A stretch of 64,000 bases of DNA from NCBI GenBank assembly GCA_025345505.1, contig JANVCC010000130.1:3136453-3200452 (forward strand), read 5' to 3'. Position 1 is the first letter of the stretch. Every line of letters begins with the position of its first letter. Made by a program: the position numbers and the translations under genes. This DNA is from Todiramphus chloris collaris. Taxonomy: Eukaryota > Chordata > Aves > Coraciiformes > Alcedinidae. A model generated the notes under the pieces. That model was not told the origin of the DNA and searched no databases. It worked only from the letters and a program-made list of their open reading frames with translations. Shown here in pieces: positions 24,735 through 35,902 of this stretch.

Positions 24735-25125
24735 ACTCAGTTTGACTATGTAGATGGAGAAATCACCATTTCTCTGGGTATTTTGTTCCAGCGATTAATC
24801 AAGCTGTGCTCTTAAGAAGTTGTGCCCCATTACTATGTTGGATTTGCTGGACTTCATCTTCCGGTAATCAGTCCTTTTTATGTCTCTCTCTGCTAGAGTA
24901 AAGATACCTTTTGTAGCCAGTATTTTCTCCCCATGTGGGTAATTATACCCTGTAGCCACACCACTTCTCAATCTCATTTTTTTATTAACTAAACCAGATT
25001 GATGTCCTTAAGTCTTTCCCTGAAAGGCAGCAGGTTCTTTTGTTCTTTGGCCACCCCTAGTCTTTGAATTGCATTTTGTGACTCTTCTCTCTGTCCTGTC
25101 CAGTTTTGTGGTACCTTCCAAACAA
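24735..25125 (-). mobile_element. Ancient CR1 LINE 3' region
   Basis: This is the reverse orientation of an old CR1 shared with non-avian reptiles. The + strand reads in order: a 'ttctctgggtattttgttcc' segment, 'cagcgattaatc', a block around 'cttcatcttccggtaatcag', 'ctctctctgctagagtaaag', and, near the end, 'tgtgactcttctctctgtcc' before 'tgtccagttttgtgg'. These correspond to the UTR-proximal and ORF2-terminal parts of such CR1s. Many indels and substitutions show great age. Confidence 0.65.
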
Positions 25126-25797
25126 ACAGGTGGTAGAACATGACTCGGTGTTGTTCTGTTAGAAATGCTCAGAGATGATCATCAACCATGCCAGAAATTT
25201 AAATGTTAGTATTTTTATAGCAAACAGTATGTTATCATGATTTTGTTTTGGTTGTTTGGTTTGTGTGTGTTTGTTTTTTTAAAAAAACAATGCAAACAAC
25301 ACGCCAAACAACCCTCTGGATTCTGAACTGCAGATACTCACATATCACCTATTAGCTACTCCAGGCTGGGCTCTGATTTCTTCTGAGCTCCTGTTGGTGT
25401 GGGGCAGAGGTGACTTGAAAGCTGCTGCCTTGCCAACAGGCAGGGATTTGCTGCAGCGTAGGGTACCTGGCTCCTTGGTGCCTCAAGGACTCAGCATAGG
25501 GCTGCCAGCCTCACCTGGAGTGGGTTTGAGCTCTGTGTTTCTCCCCAGGGAGAGGCAGGGACTTCCACATTCAGAACATACCTCTGCTTCAAGCCTCCTA
25601 GCTTGCTACCTGGCACAGGAGATCATGTCTTCTCCATGCATGATTCATTCTTCCTTTGCAGGAATACACCAAAACTGCTTTAGCTCTGCTGGTCCCAAAC
25701 AGCTCAAGTTCAGCTCTTTGGCATTATGAATGTTACTCCTTTTCAGGGTTTGTTCTGTGCCTGACACAGACTTTATAAGCTTCTGTATTGTCTTTTG
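25126..25797. other. Unassigned stretch before the LTR
   Basis: No gene is seen. There is a TG/T-rich patch at 25240-25285. The 5' end of the LTR could lie somewhat upstream of the boundary chosen here. Confidence 0.45.
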
Positions 25798-26083
25798 CAC
25801 AGCAAGGTTTTGGTAGTGGGCAGGGCTACAGGGGTGGCTTCTGTGAGAAGCTGGTAGAAGCTTCCCCATGTCTAATAGAGCCTTTGCCAGCTGCCACTAA
25901 GATGGACATGCTGCTGGCCAAGGCTGAACCCATCAGCAGCAGAGGTACTGCCTCTGTGAACATGTATTTAAGAAGGGGAGAAAAAACAACCGTGTGACAC
26001 CAGCAGCAGCCAGGAGGGAGGAGTGAGAATATGTGAGAGAGACAACTCTGCAAACACCAAGGTCAGTAAAGAAGGAGGGGAAG

Positions 26084-26521
26084 ACTTCACAAAGATGATC
26101 AGAGGGCTGGAACACCTCTCCTATGAGGACAGGCTGAGGGAGTTGGGGTTGTTTGTCCTGGAGAAGAGAAGGCTCTGGGGAGACCTACTAGTGATCTTCC
26201 AGCACCTGAAGGGGGCCTACAGGAAGGCTGGAGAGGGGCTGTTTACGAGGGTCTGTAGTGAAAGGATGAGGGGTAATGGGTTGAAATTAGAGAACAGTAG
26301 ATTTAGATTGGATATCAGGAAGAAGTTCTTTACACTGAGGGTGGTAGAACAGTGGAATAGGCTACACAGGGAGGCGGTTGAGGCCCCATCCATGCAGATA
26401 TTCAAGGTGAGGTTGGACAAGGCTCTGAGCATCCCTGAGGGTATCCCTGTGCACTGCAGGGGGGCTGGACTAGATGACCTTTGGAGGTCCCTTCCAGCCC
26501 GAGCCATTCTATGATTCTATG
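26084..26521 (+). mobile_element. CR1 LINE 3' fragment nested in the LTR
   Basis: This 5'-truncated CR1 of ~440 bp starts near 'cacaaagatgatcagagggc' and ends in the perfect avian terminus CATTCTATGATTCTATGA. The translation carries the CR1 ORF2 end (YEDRLRELGLFVLEKRRLWG, then GNGLKLENSRFRLDIRKKFF). The 163-codon frame at 26023-26514 is a fusion of LTR and CR1 sequence, not a gene. The element is well preserved and is clearly younger than the LTR it interrupts. Confidence 0.95.
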
Positions 26522-26526
26522 ACGTG

Positions 26527-26957
26527 CTCCAGACACTGGAGCAGAGATTCCCCTGCAGCCTGTGGTGAAGACCATGGTGTGGCAGGCTGTCCCCCTGCAG
26601 CCCATGGAGGTTAATGGTGGAGCAGACAGCTACCTGCAGGCCATGGAGGACCCTACACTGGAGCAGGTGGATGTCCAAAGGAGGATGTGACCCTGTGGAA
26701 AGCCTGTGCGGAGCAGGATCCTGGCAGGACATGTGACCCCATGGAGAGAAGAGCCCATGATGGAGCAGGTTTGCTGACAGGACTTGTGACCTTGTGGGGG
26801 ACAAAAGCTGGAGCAGTCTGTGAAGGACTACACCCCGTGGAAGGGTCCTACACTGGAGCTGCTCGTGAAGAACTGTAGCCTGTGGGAAGGACTCATGTTG
26901 GAGAGGTTTGCAGAGGACTATCTCCAGTGAGAGGGACCGCCTGCTAGAGCTGGGGAA
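26527..26957 (+). repeat. Degenerate ~40-55 bp periodic array inside the LTR
   Basis: The motif (A/G)CTGGAGCAG or a close variant recurs near 26535, 26613, 26653, 26707, 26760, 26807, 26852, 26897 and 26943. It alternates with a CC(C/T)(A/G)TGG-type box. The spacing is irregular, as in an old, diverged minisatellite. It is part of the LTR family rather than a separate insertion. Confidence 0.7.
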
Positions 26958-27369
26958 GAGTGTGAGAAGGAATTAGTGTCACAGATGTGATGAACTGACC
27001 ATAACCTCCATTCCTCAACCCCCTGTGCTGCTGGGGGAGAGCAGACAGAGACAATAGGGAGTGAAGTTGAGCCCAGGGAGGACTTGGGGGAAGGTGTTTT
27101 AAGATTTGGTCTTATTTCTCATTCCCTACTCAGTTTTTAGTCTGTTTTGCCCATGAGAGTAATTGGTGAGTGATTTCCCTGTTCTTATCTCTATATTTTC
27201 TCTCCCCTGTTCAGTAGAAGAGGGGAGTGATAGACTGTCTTTGTGGGCACTTGGCATCCAGCCAGAGTCAACTGGCCACAGCTTCACAGAGAAACCAGAG
27301 ATAATTCTTTTTGTTTGTGTCAATGATCTAGTCTTCAGGCTGTGATATGGAATTGCTGAAGTATCAGAC

Positions 27370-27512
27370 AGAAAAATCTCTGGAGAATTTCAAAATCTGC
27401 CAGGACATGTTCATGTGCAACCTGCCTTAGGTGAACCTGCTTTGGCAAGGGGGTTGGAGTAGATGATCTCCAGAGTTCCCTTCCAACCCCTACTGTTCTG
27501 TGATTCTGTGAA
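27370..27512 (+). mobile_element. CR1 LINE 3' tail
   Basis: A ~140 bp CR1 terminus in + orientation: 'ctctggagaatttcaaaatc', 'gtgcaacctgccttaggtga', 'acctgctttggcaagggggt', 'ggagtagatgatctccagag', and a terminal TGTTCTGTGATTCTGTG. It lies only about 85 bp beyond the LTR. Confidence 0.94.
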
Positions 27513-28469
27513 AAAAATTGTTCACTCCACAATATTAACCAGAGTAATTAGAACACATTAACTGTTTTCTATTCTAGATTCATTTGTTACACATAAGATG
27601 TCATCTTACAGCTGTTGTTAATACATTACCTTCAAATACAGAGGATATCTAGATGCAGATGAGTTGTTGTTGCAGACACATCATTATTTTTTGGGATATC
27701 TTGCCTTTAGAGTACAGAATTGCAAGACTTTTAATGTTGAAGTAAGCCAAAAGGCTTATGTTAAGATATGAAAATACAGTCATCACAGTGGATATTCTTC
27801 AGGTAAACCTAATTTACAGCTGCAATTGCCTAATTCTGATATAATTAAAACCAGACGGACAGGAAGATGGTCAGGGAGAGAAAAATATTCTGACGGCTCT
27901 TTTGTTGATGGCATGTGCTGATATTGCATCACAATAAACAGATTTAAGCATGGTTAGGAGCTTAGATGGTATATTATTTCTTTCTGTTTATAACACAAAA
28001 GGAAGGGCTCCTTCTGCCAAGCTTGTCTGATTGCTTGTGACGAGATTTGGAGGGATGCCTTTAGAACAAATGGAGGTTTTTCTCTTCAGTGATCCCAGTC
28101 TGGGTGCCTCAACTAGGCATCAGTGAAATGTGACACAAAGCTCTCTCGATCAGAGAGCAGACTTCTGAAGGAGGGCAAGATTAAGAATTTGGAGACAGGG
28201 CAGGAGATATATCTCTGCACTAAGGAAAAAGAAAATGCCATCCTCTGCTGTACATCACCTATTCTATACATGCCATGAAGCCCATCAGGAGCTGGGGTTG
28301 TTTGTGTCAAATGTGATGACCAGCCACCCAGGGCATGTCTACACAGAGGGGACACCCGAGATGGGAGTTTGCTGCAAGGTGTGGGGTATGAGCCATTTCT
28401 GGGCTGAGCCAGGTGAGCACAGCCCAGGGTTGGAGGTAGCACCTTGTCCTAAGCAGTGCCCACAGAAAG
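27513..28469. other. Unassigned non-coding stretch
   Basis: About 950 bp of AT-rich unique sequence. No gene or repeat is recognised. The 164-codon open frame at 28235-28729 runs into the next SINE and has no known similarity. Confidence 0.5.
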
Positions 28470-28620
28470 ATGGAGCAAGCAGAATTACTCCCCCACTGTA
28501 CAGATGGCAAGCTGACACGCAGATGGCATTGGCCAAAAAAACCCAAAGGCATACAAAAAATTTATGGTCAAGCAGGGCCTTGAAAGTGGATCTTCCAAGT
28601 CCCATGCAGGGGCTCTGGAC
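28470..28620 (+). mobile_element. MIR-like SINE relic
   Basis: 'attactcccccactgtacag' followed by 'atggcaagctgacacgcaga', then 'aacccaaaggcatacaaaaa' and 'gggccttgaaagtggatctt', follows the MIR core: the TTTTACAGATGGGGAAACTGAGGC, CCCAAGGTCACACAG and GAACCCAGGTCT regions. It is heavily diverged. Confidence 0.5.
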
Positions 28621-30824
28621 GGGTGGGAGTGAGGTGGTGGGAGTGGGGATAGAGGACTGTCGGGAGCAGGTGAATGTCTTGAAGGAACCCCAGGAGACAA
28701 AAATAATGTCAGCAGTTGGAGGGGACTGAGGACACACAGACCAAAACTATGCTGTACTTAATCAGCTTAGCTGCTCCCTTTTCTGCCAGCTGACACCAGG
28801 GTATGTAAGGCTCAGATGCTCCTACCTACCAGCCTCATGAATGCTTTTACAAGCACAATCAACTCCTCTTGGCTGTCAGACACAGTTGTCTAGAATAATC
28901 AAACAATAGAGGGTATGGGAAAAGAAAGAAAAAGACTAGAAAACAAGGTAATGAGAAAGCTCTTTGATCAAAGTCTTCTATGAATAGGATTTATTATTAT
29001 TATTCTAATACCTTTTACCACAGCGGTGGGCCTTTCTCAGGCAGGAGATGCCAGCTGGGACAAAACAAGTGCAAAGCTGGTTCACTTTACAATGTGGATT
29101 CTTGCCCAATAGGGGCTGAACTCCAGCCATCGAATGCATTTCAATTAGAGCCTCAGGTTTGTCTCTGAAATATTAGACAACTCTGCTATTCAGCTGGCTA
29201 TGCCCATCTTCCAGGTAATGCCTTTTACTCTGTCAGTGGGTCCAAGCAGGCCGTGCCAGGACCCACTCCATTCCTGTTGCTTCCATAGGAAGCAGATCCA
29301 AGGAGAGAAATGCAAACACTGCAAGGTTTCTGCAGAATAGCTTTGGAAGGGGAGCGAACCCACCCCGGTGTCCTCAACCACCTCCCTTTAACACGGGGAG
29401 CATTTCCATGCTTTAGTAAGATGAGAAGCAAGGTTTAGTTTTCAGGACCCTGTCCAAAGACTATGGTTGAGCATCACCAGCTTTCTTGGAGTCTAAAGGA
29501 GGTCATCACTGAGAGGGATTCCTGGAAACCGAGTCAGATTTAGCCAGCACAAGCTATCTCATATCAAGGGGAAGACTTATTGTTAATACTGCTTCTGTCA
29601 GAAGCTGGTATCAGGAGGAAGACCATTGCCTCAGCAATTTTCCGACAAGTAGGAAAGTGGTTGTCAGCTCTACCAACAAAAAGCATGAAGCAGCAGAGTC
29701 CAGGATGTAGGGAAACAGTAGCTGGGATTCATGGGATCGAAAAGAGAAGAAGGATTTTTTTCAGCAGTATTCAAGTGTCCCTGCAGACAAAAGGGCAAGA
29801 CCCCCAGGCAACAAGCTGGTGGGTGGTAGCAGCAATATCAGCAAAAAAACATTCTCATCAGCTGACCTTACCTTCATAGCTGCAATATCTTTCCTAGCTG
29901 AGTGATGCCTTCCCATCAAATGAGGGCAGGAGAAGGGCAGAAGCAGCCAGGGCTGCAACCTGCACCTGACTCAGACCTCTCAGGCTAAGATGTCACTGCT
30001 CCTTCTGGGTAGAAAAGGACATTCTGATTTTGTAAATTGTAATTTTAAGTAGCTTTCCTTAAGTCATGGAACAAACTCTGGCCACAGCTGAAATAAGCAG
30101 TAGCTTCCACTTGCCTTTAACTGCACACTTTAACCATTACTATTAAAGAATACTATTAAGGGAAAGCCTAGATGACCTGGCTGTGACAGGAGATCTATTA
30201 CATTACATTATCTGATAAGTTTATGACAAGAGCTATAATCATTTTAGGTCTAAGTGGATGAGATGGAAAAAGGAAAAAGGATATATTCTTACTAGGCGTC
30301 ATCTAAGGAATATCCTCCATAAAACCAGTTTTTGCTATGAGAAATTTCAACTTTGACAACAAATTTTCAGTTTTCCACTGAGAAAATGCAAATGACAGCT
30401 GCCTGCCTGGCAGGCATTAGTCAACTTTGTTTTCTCTCTTCAGGGATGCAGTGGAATCAACAAGAGCCATTTTGACAGGCAGAAAGTCAGGAAGCCAAAC
30501 AATAAAATAATAAATTCTGTTTCAACTTTTCTAAAGACTTTGTGTGTGTGGGATTCCTACACAGAATTTCACTTCTAAGGAAAGTATTTGTATTTAAATC
30601 CTTCCTTCCAAGTATTTGAGGAGCACAGCAATGCTGAGCTTTGTGTGTGGTGCAACAAGTGAAGAACTGAGGCACAGGAGACACTGCGAGCCAGAATTTC
30701 CCAGATGACACTGGCTGCTGAGCCTGACCAACGTTTTCAGGAGAGTTTTTGAGCTTTTACCTGAACATTAAAGTAGCCAGCCACATCTTAAAATGCAAAA
30801 TCATAAGAGATTAATTTAAATTAG
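28621..30824. other. Unassigned non-coding stretch
   Basis: 2.2 kb with no supported gene. A (TTA)n-like patch near 28988-29003 is the only simple sequence. Confidence 0.5.
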
Positions 30825-31310
30825 AAGTGACACTTTTGGGTCATCCTGTCCAACTCCCTGCTCCAAGCAGGGCCAACTACCTAATTAGAGGAGGTTGCTT
30901 AGGACCTTATCTCCCTGAGCTTTGAAAATCTCCCAGATTGCACAGTCCCCCTGAGCCACTCTTGCAGTGCATTCACCACATTTTTGGTGACATTTTTTTC
31001 CTTATATTAAACTGAAATGTCTGTTGTTGCAAACTGTGACCTTTGCCTCTGGTCTTTTTGCTGTATGTCCCGTTTAGTAGTATTAGTAATAGAAATGAGT
31101 TTGATCCTCTCAGCCTTACCTTCTCCAGCTGAAAAATCCAGCTCCTTCAGCATCTCCTTGTGCAACCCCCTGACCATCTAGGTGGTCCTCCACTGGACTC
31201 TCTCCAGTTTGTGTGTATCTTTCTGGCCCAAAACTGGACGTAGTACTCCAGATACAGCCTCAAGAGAATTGAATAGAGGGGAATAACTGCTTTCCTGGAC
31301 TTGTTGAGAC
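30825..31310 (-). mobile_element. CR1 LINE 3' fragment with ORF2 end
   Basis: This reverse-oriented CR1 of ~485 bp is of intermediate age. On the + strand it shows 'tcatcctgtccaactccctg', 'ctccaagcagggccaactac', 'gaggttgcttaggaccttat', 'ccactggactctctccagtt' and 'gtactccagatacagcctca'. On the minus strand the residues VIPLYSILLRLYLEYYVQFW (encoded near 31220-31280) are the conserved ORF2 C-terminal block. Stops and indels make it non-functional. Confidence 0.88.
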
Positions 31311-32344
31311 AGGACTGTTGAATGTACAGAAGGTACAGAAGGGGTCTGGAATGTTCCTTAAAAAGGGCTTGGGTGGGTGAACAGGGTGCCAGGAAAAAGT
31401 CCAAGAAAATGCCCGGGAGAGAAGCCTTCATACAGAATATAACACTATAATGTGCACAAGAACGTTGTGCAGGCAGCAGTGGAAGCTTTAAACATTTTCA
31501 AAAGAGATCATTCAGGCAAAATTGGAGGGGAGAAATACTCCAAGCTCAAGTACTAGCTATTCAGAAGTAAGTGTAGAAATGAAATTAATACCCTCCTTTC
31601 AGCTCAGAACACTATTTTAGTGCAGGACACTGCCTAACCAAACATAGTTTATGATGATTGTTCCAGTCCAGCTAAACTTAACCTGATTTAAAGCTGTATA
31701 ATATAATAGGGAGTGTAAAAGTAGCATCACTTATCAACTCTCTCATTCCCTGTCAAGTTAGCAGAGACTAATCACCATGACTCTTACATTCTCTGCTCCT
31801 TAGTTTAAAGTAAGCTCTTCACACTGCAGTGTGTCTCTTCATGGTGTGTATTTTTAGCCAAATCTGTACAAAATTACAATGTGGTTTACTGGGGTTGAGC
31901 ACATCAACCTTTTCTCAGTAGCCAATCATTGATTTACCAGTGACTCTGGCAAAAGCATCCAGGGAAGTAAAGCTAAAAAAGGGAAAAACACTAGATTGTC
32001 AGACTTGTTGGAGGGATGTGAGGCTGATCAGAGCCAAGAAAATTTTTAATAAGTGGAAAGGTTTGCACTGTGAGAATGATAACAAGCACAGGGGCAGTGG
32101 AGAGGAATGTCCTAAAGACAGTGGTGAAGGCAATAGATGCAACATACCATGCTCTCACACTGGCTCTTTCCCCCTTTCCTCTCTATCTCCCCAAGGGCAA
32201 ATCTAACCTTATGTTTGCACAGGAGCACTGCCAGCAGAGAACCCCAAAAGGACAAGCCAAACCAGGATATCCCTGGAGTACCTTGAATACTCTCACACGG
32301 GTTTTTCTAGGCTGAACAAGACAGAAATCCATTACTTAATCTTG
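31311..32344. other. Unassigned non-coding stretch
   Basis: About 1 kb with no recognised gene or repeat. Confidence 0.5.
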
Positions 32345-32495
32345 CTGCCACTCCAAGATTGTTCCCTGCAGTATATTTTACAGTACTTTGTCCAGGATGG
32401 TTTTAAAACATCCAAGTGATGAGACTTCCACCAGTTTACTTGGGGGAGCTATTTTACAGGCTAACAGACATCACCATTAGCACTATTTCTTGTCA
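32345..32495 (-). mobile_element. Ancient CR1 LINE fragment
   Basis: The + strand phrase around 'gatgagacttccaccagttt', 'acttgggggagctattttac' and 'aggctaacagacatcaccat' matches the reverse of the old amniote CR1 3' UTR (the 'GATTCCACCAC...TGTTCCA...TTAATTACCCTCACTGTTA' region). It is short and diverged. Confidence 0.5.
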
Positions 32496-33719
32496 TATGC
32501 ATCAGCAGCTCTCCCATAAATAATTGCTAACGCTACAGCTATTCTACAGGCCCGGGGAAAGTAAAGGAATACAAACAGGGAGTCAATGTTCAGGAGAATA
32601 AAAGAACAAAAAGATAATGGAAATGTATGGCTCCTCCAGGAACATACGGAATTTAGTTGGGTTCTGGACACTTGTAAGTGACAGAGGTAAACTGGTTATC
32701 TCTGCATTCATCCCTGAATAAGTGTGAGGTAATCTGAGAGAGTTCAGGCACAGAGGGAGACCGGGCTGCTCAGGCTGCCGAGTTCAGATGTGCCAGGATC
32801 TAGCAGAGTTGGCTACAGATGCCTCCATTCCCCTGTAAGGACACCCCTAACTAAATTACCTCACATGTATCATGGGGTGAAAGTGTAATTAAGAAGAGTT
32901 ACTGCAGAGCAGCTTAGATTGTTCCCTGTTACTGCTATTACATCTAAGGAAATGGACATATGACCAAGTGGATAATATCCTATTTAATGTACCTTACATC
33001 CTTTTTTGCAAAGCTCTTCAAGTTCTTCTCCTTCTGCAGAGGTTGGCAACACAGCGTGTAAAACCTTACAGTCCTCTATGCAGCCATGTCTGAAGTGTTC
33101 TTCATAAATGAAAAAAACACCATCCCTCCTAGTCCCTGATGGTAAATCGGCACCTTTGATAAGCAGCAGGTACTCTGCATGGCTGCTAATTCAACACTGA
33201 TAATGGCTGTGACATGAGTCACTTTTCAAAATTCCTCTCTGCAATATTTCACTCAAGGTTCTCTTCTGGCAAGAAATTCAGTACTTTTACTGTAACACAC
33301 TGGGCAATGCCACCTCCATTTCCTTTGTTCCTTATTACATATCTGTGTATCTCCACTCTTTAATAAAGAAAACCTGCAGAATGCATCATGCAGACAGCAT
33401 TTCTCTTAGCATACAGCCTCCCTTGAAACAATTAGCACCATTAGTGGATACACCACTGGTGATAATCTCACTGAATGGCACATACAACACAAGAGCTTTT
33501 AAAGCAGACAAAATGATGTCTCCCTCACAAAAAAAAAACGCCATCAGCAAGCTATTTAGAAAGAATTCAGCAAATACAGAGCAGCCCATGGTCTCTGGCT
33601 TGAGAGAAAGGCCATCTGACCTCAGGAGTCTGTTCCCTGTTTTGATCAGTGTGGAATGGTTCCTTAAATGTTTTCTTGTAATGAAACCAATATAGTTCAA
33701 TCAATCCTGGAGCAACACT
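32496..33719. other. Unassigned non-coding stretch
   Basis: About 1.2 kb, no gene recognised. Open frames on both strands across 33345-33700 overlap each other and match nothing known. Confidence 0.5.
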
Positions 33720-34040
33720 TCACCAGGGATCTTCTTCCACCTCTTACTAGAAAAGAAGAAGTTTTTCTTAATGTTCACACTTCAGAAGTTTTCCTTATCT
33801 AAAGTTCATCCTATTATGCAATGCCCCATTGTACTAAGCCTGCACAAAGTCTCTTCCTTTTGGGATTTTCCCTGCATTTATTCGGAGATGGTTATCATAT
33901 CTCCTCGTAGTTGTTAATTTGCCAACATGTATATAGCTTGCTCCTTTAATCTTTCCATATGAATCAAGCCTTCCTACTACCTTTTAATAATTATGTCTCC
34001 TCTCTGAAATCTGTCCAGCTTTTCAGTATCTTCCCAGTGG
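33720..34040 (-). mobile_element. Ancient CR1 LINE fragment
   Basis: This is the reverse of an old CR1 3' region. The + strand shows 'gaagaagtttttcttaatgt', 'ttcatcctattatgcaatgc', 'cccattgtactaagcctgca', and later 'tatgtctcctctctgaaatc' before 'tgtccagc'. The last part equals the region ahead of the CTCTCCAGTTT landmark of CR1. It is highly eroded. Confidence 0.55.
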
Positions 34041-35428
34041 CACAGTGCTCAGAAGCACAGGAGGTGCCAGATGCATTTGCAGCTGTGTAGAGTAGGCTCT
34101 TTGTTCATCTGCTCTGCTGCAGAGCATCTTAAACTAGATTCCACACCTATCTTACCACCTTTCATTGCAACACCTCCAACAGCCAAGGGAAAGCAGATTT
34201 CAGTGCTGGATAGCTGTCAAACCAGTGGAAAGTTCCTTTGGGTATGTTATACCATGATTCCCCAGAAGAACCAGCACATGCTGCCTACTTCTGGGAGGTT
34301 ACTGACAACATTGTTCTGAGTATAGATGAGTTGTTACCTCTCTGCTTTGGTCAAACTTTCTGTGGCAGCACCATCAGTCAGTGATGCAAAATCTCTGTGC
34401 AGAAAATACAAAGTTTTGACTTTCTTTAAAGCTGTATGCCACATTATGACATCTTTTGCAATTCACTTCTTTATATTTAATCTAATAAGAAATAATTTTG
34501 CGATTCATAAGTCAAAGCATTCAGTTACCAAGCCAGACACCTGAAGACTCAAGCATGTGCACAGGTTCACATCAAAATGTGTTTGGTATTATAGGAAGAG
34601 CTATCAAACACAGCACACAAAACCACATTATTATACTTCTACCACTGTTTAGCAAGCAGTGTCTGTTAGGGTTGAGAGAACAACAGATGTCTTTGGCTTC
34701 GGCAAGCATTGCAATCTATCAAGTAATTGGTCCGTCCAAAAGTGAATGCTCTATCACTAATTGCAGATCATATCAGAAAAAAAAAAAAAAAAGAGAATCA
34801 CAAGCAGAAGTCATAGGCAAAAGAGAAAGACAAGAGAAAAATGAGAGAATGGCAAAGCACAAATATGAGAAGAGCCTTCAGGCTTGCCAGGGTTTGAGTA
34901 CGCATAAAAGAGGAGATAGAAGAAAATGTATGAAACCTGAGGCAAATTGGTATTCTGCTGCCTCAGAAGCAGCACGAGCAATGTTTAAAGTTGAGTTCAG
35001 AGTTTTCCATCTTCACAGTGCTGAAACCACCCAAAGCAGACAGTTGCCACAACATGAGTAATATAATGCTTTGCCTAATGACTGATTACACAGTGTTGTA
35101 CTTATAGTCAATAAACCAATTCTGCTGGGTCAATTTGCTTTTTTTCAGGTTTTCTTTCAAACTGTTAACAAACAGTTAGCACTCAACACCTGAGAACTGT
35201 AATTAAGACTGGGTGTATTTTCAAGAGATACATTCTTACGCAACTTAGAAAACCTGGCTTCGCGGAGGAATCAGGGTGGGGGGTTTTTTGGCCTGTATTG
35301 TGAAGGGGATGAAACTAAATGTACAAAATGGCATCTTCTGGCCTTAACATCCAGAACAGTTATTCTTTCTCATTATTTTTCCACAACATATTCCAAGCAA
35401 GATCTAGTAACCATCGCTTCTTTTTTCC
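34041..35428. other. Unassigned non-coding stretch with the longest open frame
   Basis: The longest open frame of the window (187 codons, 34498-35061, +) lies here. Its translation is Lys/Arg/Ser/Gln-rich, crosses a ~17-base A-run near 34780 that encodes a lysine run, and has no domain I recognise. I do not treat it as a gene. Confidence 0.5.
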
Positions 35429-35459
35429 TTTTTTTTTTTTTTTTTAATTAAAAAAAAAA
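35429..35459. repeat. T17-AATT-A10 inverted homopolymer
   Basis: Seventeen T (35429-35445), AATT (35446-35449) and ten A (35450-35459). The central 24 bases (35436-35459) form a perfect palindrome that could fold into an A:T hairpin or cruciform. Confidence 0.95.
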
Positions 35460-35527
35460 GTAATCTGCTCTTTTTCCTTTCTTTTCTCTGAATGTTTTTT
35501 GTTTTCCTTTTTTTTCATCCCTACTAG

Positions 35528-35870
35528 GATTTGAAACTCCCCCCCAGTTCAGCACTGAATGTGAATTTCATTAATGTGCTGTTTATTTTTCTTCCAGACC
35601 AATTAATGAGGGTGATAAATGAGACAGGACATAACACCAATCCCTGTGGCACCCCAGTAGCTACCTCCCCCAAATTAAAGCATTGCCATTTATCATTACC
35701 ATTTGCTAATGTTCTTTCCGCCAATTTGTAGACCCTGTGGCAGTACTCCTACTGAAGCCAATCTCTATTAATTATTCAAGTACATCCATGGGAGATGCAA
35801 TATCAAATACTTTATGGAAAACCAAAATGCAGTATACCAACTGAATTTCCAGTAGGCACTACTACTTTAA
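35528..35870 (-). pseudogene. Ancient CR1 LINE, fossil reverse-transcriptase core
   Basis: On the minus strand the frame ending at 35524 encodes the RT hallmark GVPQGLVLCPVSFITLIN, the counterpart of the conserved GVPQGSVLGP.LF..YIND block. About ten residues on comes a decayed catalytic region reading FTFSAELGG, where active CR1s have an F-A-D-D-containing motif followed by T.LGG; both catalytic aspartates are gone. Upstream on the minus strand (35760-35870) 'tttccataaagtatttgata' corresponds to the DF.KAFD region. The copy is dead and very old. Confidence 0.75.
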
Positions 35871-35902
35871 TCCTTTTAAAACATTTTATATCTGTTTGTG
35901 AA

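Larger units (their letters stand above)
25798..27285 (+). mobile_element. ERV-type LTR (solo), split by a CR1
   Basis: The sequence matches, from memory, a long LTR family widespread in birds and usually classed as ERVL-like; the exact family name is not certain. Landmarks on the + strand are 'agcaaggttttggtagtggg', 'caggggtggcttctgtgaga', a TATTTAAG TATA-like box (25965-25972), and 'aactctgcaaacaccaaggt'. After the inserted CR1 (26084-26521) it resumes at 'gtgctccagacactggagca', passes through a degenerate internal repeat array, then 'tgatgaactgaccataacct', 'ggtgttttaagatttggtct', 'tctgttttgcccatgagagt', and ends near 'ggcatccagccagagtcaac'. No AATAAA is seen, and no retroviral gag, pol or env follows, so this looks like a solo LTR. 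Target-site duplications were not identified. Confidence 0.65.

Noticed and set aside
26023-26514. 163-codon frame that looks protein-like
   Set aside because: It joins LTR sequence to the CR1 ORF2 end and 3' UTR; not an independent gene.
28330-28350. 'gggcatgtctacac' phrase resembling the start of some reptile DNA transposons
   Set aside because: Only 14 bases match and no terminal inverted repeat partner was seen.
28235-28729. 164-codon open frame
   Set aside because: No known similarity; its second half lies in a MIR-like relic.
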